Below are positions 1 through 5,193 of a stretch of DNA of 10,187 nucleotides, piece after piece. Position 1 is the stretch's first letter. Each line of letters begins with the position of its first letter. The stretch is from Clostridiales bacterium (GTDB lineage Bacteria > Bacillota_A > Clostridia > Oscillospirales > Oscillospiraceae), in contig SFKX01000033.1 of assembly GCA_004553625.1 (NCBI GenBank), positions 1-10,187 on the forward strand, given 5' to 3'. The notes beneath the pieces were generated by a model. It did not search any database. It saw only the letters and a list, made by a program, of their open reading frames with translations, and was not told the origin of the DNA. Position numbers and translations under genes: made by a program.

Positions 1-34
1 CGGCATCCTGCTCTCCGACGCGATCGAATACTAA
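1..34 (+). CDS. C-terminal end of an upstream gene, probable head decoration protein (partial)
   Basis: The first bases read in one open frame as GILLSDAIEY followed by TAA at 32-34; the rest of the gene lies outside the window. A gene ending just before a gpE-type capsid gene is usually the gpD-like decoration (capsid-stabilising) protein, and a GIL-x-x-D stretch near the C-terminus is common in such proteins of Bacillota phages. Ten residues cannot prove this, so the identity is inferred from position and a weak motif. Confidence 0.45.
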   Translation, partial: GILLSDAIEY

Positions 35-52
35 GAGAAGGAGGACAACAAA

Positions 53-1126
53 ATGCCTTTTAACTTCTATGAGACCCACACGCTGCTCATGGCCGTGCAG
101 CAGCTCACCCCTGCCACGACCTTCCTGCGTGACCGCTATTTCCCGACCAACGACGCGAGCGACGTTTTCGCCACTGACGACGTGCTGGTCGAGTACAGAG
201 ACGGCAGCAAAAAGCTGGCGCCCTTCGTCGCTCCCCGCAAGGGCGGCGTGACCATCCTGCGCAACGGCTACCACATGGAGAGATACACTCCTCCTTTTGT
301 GGCTCCCAAGCGCTCCCTCTCCGCTGACGACCTGAAGAAGCGCGGCTTCGGTGAGTCCCTCTACACGCAGCTCACTCCTGAGCAGCGCCAGCAGACCCTC
401 ATCCTGAAGGACGCCGACGAGCTGGGCGAGTTTATCACCCGCCGCGAGGAGGCTATGGCCGCTGAGACCATGCTGACCAACGGCTGCATCATGAAGCACA
501 TCGCCGACGACGCTGACGAGAGCGACGAGATGGAGATCCGCTTCTACTCCGAAGGCAGCAACCCCGCAACCTACACACCTACGACCAAGTGGGACGCCGC
601 CGGCGCGAAGATCCTCGCCGACCTCGGCGTGATGGCTCGTATGCTGACCAGCAAGGGCCTCCGCGCGACCGACCTGATCTGCTCCCCTGACGTGGCCGAC
701 ACCATCGTCAACAATGAGGTCATCCAGAAGCTGCTCGACAACAAGCGCTACGAGCTCGGCATGGTCGAGCCCGAGGTGCTGCCTGCCGGCGCTGCTGTCA
801 TGGCTCGCCTGAACGTCAACGGCCGCATCATCAGCGTGATCTCCTACGACGAGACCTACACCGACGACGCTGGCAAGGATCAGCTCTATATCCCTTCCGG
901 CAAGTGCATCCTGACCGCGCCTGCCTGCGGCCGCACTCTGTACGGCGCCGTCACTCAGGTGGAGCAGGCCGATGGCGAGTTCCACACCTATGCCGGCCGC
1001 CGCGTGCCGAAGTATCTGTCCAACGCTGAGGGCAACACCCGCAGCCTGACGATCTCCAGCCGCCCGCTGCTGATCCCTAACAACAAGAACCCGTTCATCG
1101 TTGCGGACGTCCTGACTCAGGGCTAA
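53..1126 (+). CDS. Major capsid protein, lambda gpE type
   Basis: This 357-aa protein should form the icosahedral head shell. It resembles the phage major capsid protein E family (lambda gpE is about 341 aa, so the length fits). Visible features are an N-terminal segment with FLRDRYFP (residues 25-32), then VAPRKGG followed by a G-Y-x-M-E-R-Y-x-P-P stretch around residues 59-82. Next come a conserved LTPEQRQ segment and the I-T-R-R-E-E-A-M-A helix followed by T-N-G near 128-144; these match the family pattern of an RRE helix before a short loop. The second half is beta-rich and includes a V-Y/I-x-Y-DETY segment near 260-270. AAGGAGG at about 39-45 gives good spacing to ATG 53. It sits between the probable decoration gene and an FI-position gene, the lambda head order D-E-FI-FII. 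Very abundant in virions, in keeping with the strong ribosome binding site. Confidence 0.93.
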   Translation: MPFNFYETHTLLMAVQQLTPATTFLRDRYFPTNDASDVFATDDVLVEYRDGSKKLAPFVAPRKGGVTILRNGYHMERYTPPFVAPKRSLSADDLKKRGFGESLYTQLTPEQRQQTLILKDADELGEFITRREEAMAAETMLTNGCIMKHIADDADESDEMEIRFYSEGSNPATYTPTTKWDAAGAKILADLGVMARMLTSKGLRATDLICSPDVADTIVNNEVIQKLLDNKRYELGMVEPEVLPAGAAVMARLNVNGRIISVISYDETYTDDAGKDQLYIPSGKCILTAPACGRTLYGAVTQVEQADGEFHTYAGRRVPKYLSNAEGNTRSLTISSRPLLIPNNKNPFIVADVLTQG

Positions 1127-1148
1127 GCGCAGCAGAAAGGAGCAGACC

Positions 1149-1592
1149 ATGATCCAGATCATCGCGGGCACCTTCGGCTACTATAACGGCCGCAAGGTGA
1201 TCCCCATCACCAATCAGGACGGCCCCAAGCAGTTCGACCCCGAGCTGGAGGCCCGTCTGGTCAAGGAAGGCGTCGCCAAGTACGTCGGCGCAGCACCCGC
1301 TCAGGCCGAGGATCCCAACACGCCCGACCCGGCCGGCGCCAATGCGCCGCAGGATCCCGGCCAGCCCGGGGGAGGCACCGAGCCCCCTGCGGACGGCCTG
1401 CCTGAGTACAACGAGGACATGAAGCTCGACGAGCTGAAGGACATCGCCGCTGCCTACGGCGTCGACGCCTCTGCCATGCGCAAGAAGTCCGACGTCATCG
1501 CCGCCATCGAGGCGGCCAAGGCCGGCCAGACTGACGACGACGGCACCGACGACGAGGAGCCCCCTCAGTTCGGCGCTGCTGATCCCGTCTGA
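1149..1592 (+). CDS. Two-domain head protein in the lambda FI position, with SAP/Rho-N-like C-terminus
   Basis: This 147-aa protein has three parts. Residues 1-48 form a compact N-terminal domain (MIQIIAGTFGYYNGRKVIPI onward, ending GVAKYVG). Residues 49-85 are a Pro/Gly/Ala-rich linker. Residues 90-124 look like a small helix-extended-loop-helix domain of the SAP/HeH/Rho-N kind (L-D-E-L-K-D-I-A, then YGVDA, then KKSDVIAAIE). An acidic tail (about 129-138) follows. The domain call is from residue pattern only. It lies between the E-like capsid gene and the FII-like gene, the place of lambda FI, a small packaging-associated head protein that is also two-part with a flexible linker; function by analogy is inference. 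AAAGGAG at 1136-1142 supports ATG 1149. Its stop shares one base with the next ATG, indicating translational coupling. Confidence 0.75.
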   Translation: MIQIIAGTFGYYNGRKVIPITNQDGPKQFDPELEARLVKEGVAKYVGAAPAQAEDPNTPDPAGANAPQDPGQPGGGTEPPADGLPEYNEDMKLDELKDIAAAYGVDASAMRKKSDVIAAIEAAKAGQTDDDGTDDEEPPQFGAADPV

Positions 1593-1915
1593 TGGCCTTC
1601 AGCTTCAAGGAGATGGTCGCCAACGACCGGCGCCGCGTATTCCTCGATCTCTCTGAGTTCGGGGAGGAGCACAGAGTCGAAGGCAAGACCATCGCGGCTG
1701 TACTCGACGACAACGCCCTGCGAGAACGCCAAGGGGGGCAAGAGCTGAGCGTAGCAGAGTCCTCTCTGCTGCTTTATGCAGCGGTCGAGGATCTGCCCGC
1801 CCGGCGCCCGGCGGGCGAGGGCCTGAACGTCGACGGCCGCGAGTACATCGTCAACGACTGGAGCGAGGACATGGGGATCGCAACCGTGGCTCTCGGCCAG
1901 ACCGTGACCATGTAG
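1592..1915 (+). CDS. Head-tail joining (connector) protein, FII-like
   Basis: This 107-aa protein probably caps the head completion ring and forms the attachment surface for the tail. The sequence pattern fits the small FII/Gifsy-2-like attachment proteins: an N-terminal F-x-x-M-V-x-x-D-R-R-R-V-F-L-D segment, E-F-G-E-E-H-R-V-E-G-K-T around residues 22-33, a beta strand with AVLDD, then a C-terminal half with D-G-R-E-Y-I-V-N-D-W-S-E-D-M-G-I and two final strands. Lambda gpFII is 117 aa, so the length fits. The start is ATG 1592, one base into the upstream TGA (TGATG). No good Shine-Dalgarno precedes it, so it is likely translated by re-initiation or coupling from the gene before. Its 3' end contains the AGGAGG that serves the next gene. 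Confidence 0.72.
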   Translation: MAFSFKEMVANDRRRVFLDLSEFGEEHRVEGKTIAAVLDDNALRERQGGQELSVAESSLLLYAAVEDLPARRPAGEGLNVDGREYIVNDWSEDMGIATVALGQTVTM

Positions 1916-1928
1916 GAGGTGCTGCACC

Positions 1929-2546
1929 GTGTCCATCGTCAATAGCATCGAGACCGTCCGGGGCTGGCTGAATACTGAGGTATGCCCTCTGGTAAAGCTG
2001 AAGCTCCCCGACGACAACGCCACAGACGCCTCCTACCCCTACAAGCTGGTGAACCCGGCCGCCTTTTCCCTGTTCGTCCCGTCCAAGGACAGGACGCCCC
2101 CAAAGGTCGCGGCGCCGATCCCTTCGGTCTGCGTCCAGCTCACTCAGGGGGAGGATGACCTGATCGAACACACCCGCGGCATCAAGATCCGGCTCTGCTT
2201 TTCTGCATGGGATCCCGGCTACCACGGGCCCGACATCTATATACCGCAGGGCAACGGCAGCGGCACCTATATCCAGCAATACAACAGCGAGGCGGCCGAC
2301 TTCTTCCAGAAGAACGGCGAGGGCTGGCGTGACGCATGGAATTTTGTGGACACGGCGCTCAGATTGATCGAAAACGCCGAGTACATCGGAGACCTGCGCG
2401 TCATCAAGGAGCTCGGCATCACCTTCGGCCCCGTCGCTGAGCAGGACGCTGTACCTGACTTTTATCCCTACTGGTTTGCGTGGGCTGAGTTCTCCGTCGA
2501 GGAGACCCTCACCCGGCACGCCAAAAACTACGACCATCTGCTTTAA
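1929..2546 (+). CDS. Putative tail completion / tail terminator protein
   Basis: This 205-aa protein lies between the FII-like joining protein and the tail sheath, the place usually held by the tail completion or terminator protein (lambda gpZ/gpU or the equivalent in contractile-tailed phages). It starts with a helix (VNSIETVRGWLNTEV), has beta strands such as P-S-V-C-V-Q-L and I-K-I-R-L-C-F around residues 75-100, a helical segment rich in Trp/Asp (GWRDAWNFVDTALRLIENA, about 136-154), and a C-terminal strand with FYPYWFAWAEFSVEE. That alternation of strands and one long helix is compatible with the terminator fold, but I see no diagnostic motif. The start is GTG 1929, with AGGAGGT at 1914-1920 overlapping the previous stop codon; no better ATG is in frame nearby. 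Gene order carries most of this call. Confidence 0.6.
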   Translation: MSIVNSIETVRGWLNTEVCPLVKLKLPDDNATDASYPYKLVNPAAFSLFVPSKDRTPPKVAAPIPSVCVQLTQGEDDLIEHTRGIKIRLCFSAWDPGYHGPDIYIPQGNGSGTYIQQYNSEAADFFQKNGEGWRDAWNFVDTALRLIENAEYIGDLRVIKELGITFGPVAEQDAVPDFYPYWFAWAEFSVEETLTRHAKNYDHLL

Positions 2547-2548
2547 GG

Positions 2549-2575
2549 CAGCCGAGTCCTCGGCTGTCTAATTTT
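2549..2575 (+). terminator. Weak hairpin terminator or processing hairpin before the sheath gene
   Basis: Directly after the stop codon of the tail completion gene, CAGCCGA (2549-2555) and TCGGCTG (2560-2566) form a perfect 7-bp stem with a GTCC loop, followed by TCTAATTTT. The stem is short and the T tract is broken, so it may be a partial terminator or a mRNA-stabilising hairpin. The sheath Shine-Dalgarno lies just downstream and is not part of the stem. Confidence 0.5.
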
Positions 2576-2595
2576 ATGCAAAGGAGGACAAGCAC

Positions 2596-4113
2596 ATGGC
2601 AAACGAGTACCTCTACGGCGCCTACGGCCACATCGGCGAGACCGTGGCACAGAGCGCCGTGCAGGCGGGCACCACGCCGATCTATATCGGCACCGCGCCC
2701 GTCAACCTCGTGCGCGGCTTCGACAAGGCCGGCGTCATCAACGAGCCCGTGAAGATCAGCAACCTGATCGACGCGCAGAAAAAGCTCGGGTATGCAGCCG
2801 ACTGGGGCACCTTCACCCTCTGTGAAGTCATGAACGCGCACTTCAACAACACCATCGGCAACATCGGCCCCATCTACGTCATCAACGTGCTGGATCCCGC
2901 TGCCGGCAAGCACAGAAAGGAGGCGCAGACGACCGCACCCCTGAGCTTCGCAGGCGGCCGCGCCGAGTTCACCAGCTCCACCATCATCCTCGACACCCTG
3001 ACCATCGCCAAGGCCGGCGACAGCGCCGGCAACTACGTCGAGGGCGAGGACTACGCCGTGGACTACAACTTCACCAAGGGCACGGTCATCATCACCAGCC
3101 TGAAACAGGACGCGCAGCTCACCGGCAACCTGACGGCCAGCTTCTACGAGATCGACGACTCTCTGGTAGAGGACGCCGACATCATCGGCGGCGTCACCGC
3201 CTCCGGCGAGTATAGCGGCCTCAGCTCCATCGCCCTGCTCTATCCTGAGCAGTACGCGGTCGTCAACCTGATCGTCGCGCCCGGCTGGAGCCACAGCCCT
3301 GCGGTCTACAACGCTATGATCGCGGCCAGCCAGAAGATCAACGGCCACTGGGACGCCTTCGTCCTCGCCGACCTGCCTCTGGTAGACGGCAACGCGCAGG
3401 CCGTCGACACCATCGAGAAGGCGATCGCATGGAAGAAGAACAACGCCTTCACCAGCGAGCGCTCGAAGGTATTCTGGCCGCAGGCCACCGACAACCTCGG
3501 CAACAACTACCACCTCAGCACGCTGGCAGCGGTCGAGCTCATGCGTGCCGACTTCAGCCACAACAGCGTCCCGATGGAGACCTGCGGCAACAAGGCCGTG
3601 CCGGTCATCAAGCAGTATTTTGGAGCCAACGCCAAGAACCGCGGCTTCGACCAGCAGACCGGCAAGGAGCTCACGCAGAAGGGCATCAGCACCGTCGTGG
3701 CGTGGGCTGGTGAGTGGGTGCTGTGGGGCGACCACACCGCTGCATACACCTACGGCGCCGAAGTAGACCCCCGCGCCATCTTCGACGTCTCCATGCGTAT
3801 GCTCATGCACATCACCAACAGTTTCCAGCGCGAATGGAGCCCGAAGATCGACGAGCCCATGACCAGAGCGCTGAAGGATCAGATCATCAACCGCGAGCAG
3901 GAGAAGCTCGACGGCTACGTCAGCATGGGCGCCCTGATCGGCGAGCCGAAGATCCTGTTCCTCGAGAGTGAGAACAGCACCACCGACATCATGAACGGCG
4001 ACTTCAGGTGGGACATCAACGTCACCCCGACGCCTCCGCTCAAGAGCGCCAGCGTCTACGTCGCATACACCGACGCCGGCTTCTCCGTCTACTACGAAGG
4101 AGGTGAGGAGTAA
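2596..4113 (+). CDS. Contractile tail sheath protein
   Basis: This 505-aa protein is the tail sheath subunit, which surrounds the tube and contracts to drive it through the cell envelope (P2 FI / PBSX XkdK class). The N-terminus contains Y-G-A-Y-G-H-I-G-E-T and the T-T-P-I-Y-I-G-T-A-P strand (26-35), then G-P-I-Y-V-I-N-V-L-D (91-100). A beta-rich domain with repeated short strands lies at about 113-190 and appears to be an insertion, explaining why it is longer than P2 FI (about 396 aa). The middle carries a Rossmann-like region (A-V-V-N-L-I-V-A-P-G-W-S, and W-D-A-F-V-L-A-D-L-P). The C-terminal domain has M-L-M-H-I-T-N-S-F-Q followed by a long helix and G-D-F-R-W-D-I-N-V-T-P-T-P-P near 475, typical of sheath proteins. 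AAGGAGG at 2581-2587 supports ATG 2596. The last codons (EGGEE) double as the ribosome binding site of the tube gene. Confidence 0.93.
   Translation: MANEYLYGAYGHIGETVAQSAVQAGTTPIYIGTAPVNLVRGFDKAGVINEPVKISNLIDAQKKLGYAADWGTFTLCEVMNAHFNNTIGNIGPIYVINVLDPAAGKHRKEAQTTAPLSFAGGRAEFTSSTIILDTLTIAKAGDSAGNYVEGEDYAVDYNFTKGTVIITSLKQDAQLTGNLTASFYEIDDSLVEDADIIGGVTASGEYSGLSSIALLYPEQYAVVNLIVAPGWSHSPAVYNAMIAASQKINGHWDAFVLADLPLVDGNAQAVDTIEKAIAWKKNNAFTSERSKVFWPQATDNLGNNYHLSTLAAVELMRADFSHNSVPMETCGNKAVPVIKQYFGANAKNRGFDQQTGKELTQKGISTVVAWAGEWVLWGDHTAAYTYGAEVDPRAIFDVSMRMLMHITNSFQREWSPKIDEPMTRALKDQIINREQEKLDGYVSMGALIGEPKILFLESENSTTDIMNGDFRWDINVTPTPPLKSASVYVAYTDAGFSVYYEGGEE
4097..4106 (+). promoter_or_regulatory. Near-perfect Shine-Dalgarno for the tube gene, inside the sheath gene
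   Basis: AAGGAGGTGA at 4097-4106 matches the full anti-Shine-Dalgarno complement of bacterial 16S rRNA over ten bases. It sits 9 bases (counted from GGAGG) before the tube ATG at 4113, within the last sheath codons. Together with the TAATG stop-start overlap it should give both coupled and independent high-level translation of the tube. Confidence 0.85.
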
Positions 4114-4619
4114 TGGCATGGATCGACCTCAACGGCCCCGTACTGGCTGACACCGTGTACGACGCCGGCAAACTGGTCGCCAAGGACGTGACCATCACGC
4201 TGCCGGCCATCAATCTCCTGACTGCTGACTTCAAGGCGATGGGCACCCTGACGCTGCCGATCATCGGCCAGATCGAGGCTATGGAGGCGACCGTCAACAA
4301 GGTCGGCACCGACATGGGCCTGCGCTCTATGGCCTCTCTCGACAGCAGAACGCTCGAGTTCCGCTGGGTGCAGGACGTCAAGAAGGCAGACGGATCCACC
4401 AAGACCGTCGGCTGCAAGGCGTTCCTCCGCGTCGTGACCAAGACGATCCCCGGCCTGTCCGTGGATCCCGGCAGCCAGAGCGAGAACGAGCTGGGCTACG
4501 CGGTCAGCCGCTACCAGCTTTTCGTCGACGGGACGGAATACTGGCTGATCGACCAGCTCAACCAGATCCTCCGCGTAGGCGGCAAGGACTACTACAAGCA
4601 GATCCGCAGCCTGCTGTAA
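4113..4619 (+). CDS. Major tail tube protein (P2 FII class)
   Basis: This 168-aa protein should polymerise into the rigid inner tube of the contractile tail. Length matches P2 FII (172 aa) and the pattern fits the family. An N-terminal strand region has L-A-D-T-V-Y and V-T-I-T-L-P (residues 25-30), then M-G-T-L-T-L-P-I-I-G-Q-I-E-A-M-E-A-T (43-60), the strand-turn segment typical of P2-like tubes. After R-T-L-E-F-R-W-V-Q-D-V come further strands containing G-C-K-A-F-L-R-V-V, P-G-L-S-V-D-P-G-S, and a C-terminal Y-Q-L-F-V-D-G-T-E-Y-W-L-I-D. The ATG at 4113 overlaps the sheath stop (TAATG). An intrinsic terminator follows immediately, so sheath and tube form a two-gene block. Confidence 0.92.
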   Translation: MAWIDLNGPVLADTVYDAGKLVAKDVTITLPAINLLTADFKAMGTLTLPIIGQIEAMEATVNKVGTDMGLRSMASLDSRTLEFRWVQDVKKADGSTKTVGCKAFLRVVTKTIPGLSVDPGSQSENELGYAVSRYQLFVDGTEYWLIDQLNQILRVGGKDYYKQIRSLL

Positions 4620-4625
4620 CAGACA

Positions 4626-4658
4626 GGGCCGCCCCTTCCCGGGGCGGCTCTTATTTTC
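4626..4658 (+). terminator. Strong Rho-independent terminator (or attenuator) after the tube gene
   Basis: GCCGCCCC (4628-4635) pairs perfectly with GGGGCGGC (4641-4648) around a TTCCC loop. The stem extends by a G-T and a G-C pair (4626-4627 with 4649-4650) and is followed by TTATTTTC. It begins seven bases after the tube stop codon. The chaperone gene resumes 16 bases later with no visible promoter, so some read-through is expected and the element probably lowers downstream expression. Confidence 0.85.
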
Positions 4659-4673
4659 GGAAAGGAGTACCCC

Positions 4674-5084
4674 ATGAAGAACAAGATCACACTCAGCAAC
4701 CCGCTGACCATCAACAACAAGAAGCGCACGGAGCTGACCTATGACGCGAATGAGATCACCGCGCAAATGTTCGCAGAGGCCGACGCCCGCAAGCTGACCG
4801 CCAGCGGATCCAAGAACGGCAACGCGGCCGGCGCGGCCGAGCTGGACTATGGTCTGCACCTCTACCTCGGCTTCGAGGCCATCATCGCCGTCAACCCCGA
4901 GATCGACATGAGCGACCTCGAGCGCGTCCACGGCTATGACGTCATGCAGATCATGAGGATCGGCCGGGATTTTATTTCCGGGAGGTCGGAGGAACCCTCC
5001 AGCCAAAACAGCTCCGGCGAGCAATCCGAGACTACGCCCGAGCCTTCCACACCTCAGTCCGAGACATCGGAGAGCGAAGGCTGA
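4674..5084 (+). CDS. Tail assembly chaperone, P2 gpE / Mu gp41-like (zero-frame product)
   Basis: This 136-aa protein resembles the phage tail assembly chaperone family of P2 gpE and Mu gp41. Typical features are K-I-T-L-S-N-P-L-T-I at the start, E-L-T-Y-D-A-N-E-I-T-A-Q-M-F-A-E-A-D-A (residues 21-39), a loop rich in Gly/Ala/Asn, then L-D-Y-G-L-H-L-Y-L-G-F-E-A-I-I-A-V-N-P-E-I (about 62-82) and D-L-E-R-V-H-G-Y-D-V-M-Q-I-M-R-I-G-R-D-F. From about residue 104 the protein becomes a low-complexity Ser/Glu/Thr/Pro tail. That tail is encoded by the same bases as a well-formed -1 frame product. In the family the short form and a frameshifted long form together load the tape measure protein and recruit tube subunits. 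AAAGGAG at 4661-4667 lies 6 bases before ATG 4674. It follows the tube terminator and precedes the tape measure gene, as expected. Confidence 0.88.
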   Translation: MKNKITLSNPLTINNKKRTELTYDANEITAQMFAEADARKLTASGSKNGNAAGAAELDYGLHLYLGFEAIIAVNPEIDMSDLERVHGYDVMQIMRIGRDFISGRSEEPSSQNSSGEQSETTPEPSTPQSETSESEG

Positions 5085-5188
5085 CCGACTTCCTGACGGA
5101 ATACGGCGAGGCCGTGGAAGAAGCCAAACAACAGGCGAAGCGCCACCCGGCGCCGACCATTAAAAAGCCGCACATCAGGAGGAGGTGA
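4674..5188 (+). CDS. Frameshifted tail assembly chaperone (-1 fusion, gpE+E'-like), predicted
   Basis: The -1 frame relative to the chaperone is open from 4940 to the TGA at 5186-5188 and contains no ATG, GTG or TTG until a GTG near 5114, only about 24 codons from its end. It can therefore be made in full only by frameshifting between 4940 and 5084. It encodes a helical, charged sequence (QLRRAIRDYARAFHTSVRDI, then RRLTDFLTEYGEAVEEAKQQ, ending in a Lys/Arg-rich tail) and stops six bases before the tape measure ATG, just where a gpE' extension should end. The fusion would be about 171 aa. P2 makes E+E' and lambda makes G-GT by -1 shifting, so the architecture is expected. The exact slip point is unclear because no canonical X-XXY-YYZ heptamer is present; see the separate entry. 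Confidence 0.75.
4980..5022 (+). promoter_or_regulatory. Candidate -1 frameshift site with internal Shine-Dalgarno-like stimulators
   Basis: Within the overlap, GGAGG occurs at 4981-4985 and again at 4988-4992. Ten bases after the second lies C-CAA-AAC (5003-5009, spaced by zero-frame codons), followed by a small GCTC-CGGC-GAGC hairpin (5011-5022). This resembles the dnaX layout of internal Shine-Dalgarno, slip site and hairpin, but the heptamer is imperfect: the A-site AAC can re-pair on AAA, the P-site CAA only poorly on CCA. An alternative is T-TTT-ATT at 4970-4976, where Phe-tRNA re-pairs perfectly but the A-site does not. GGAGG 4988-4992 could also fold on CCTCC 4996-5000. Confidence 0.4.
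5041..5082 (+). other. Nested RNA stem at the end of the zero-frame chaperone
   Basis: AGCCTTC (5041-5047) is the exact reverse complement of GAAGGCT (5076-5082). Between them TCCGA (5058-5062) and TCGGA (5067-5071) form an inner hairpin with a GACA loop. The outer stem reaches into the TGA stop codon of the zero-frame chaperone (5082-5084). It may stimulate frameshifting or slow ribosomes near the stop, but it lies farther from the candidate slip site than usual, so its role is uncertain. Confidence 0.35.
5177..5188 (+). promoter_or_regulatory. Ribosome binding site that fixes the tape measure start
   Basis: AGGAGGAGGTGA ends at 5188, with GGAGG (5181-5185) 8 bases before ATG 5194. The in-frame GTG at 5185 lies inside this Shine-Dalgarno and cannot be the start it serves, so ATG 5194 is preferred. 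The same bases encode the terminal Arg-Arg-Arg-stop of the -1 frame chaperone extension. Confidence 0.8.
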
Positions 5189-5193
5189 CACAC

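Noticed and set aside
2567..2595. Possible promoter (AT-rich TAATTTTATG) before the sheath gene
   Set aside because: No matching -35 element at the right distance; the AT-rich stretch is better explained as the tail of the hairpin.
2509..4119. 536-aa open frame on the minus strand opposite the sheath gene
   Set aside because: Val/Asp/Gly-rich shadow composition, antisense to a clearly real sheath gene.
4092..5024. 310-aa minus-strand open frame opposite the tube and chaperone genes
   Set aside because: It runs through two plus-strand genes and the terminator, and has only shadow composition.
5185..5193. GTG 5185 as the tape measure start
   Set aside because: It lies within the Shine-Dalgarno; ATG 5194 has ideal spacing.
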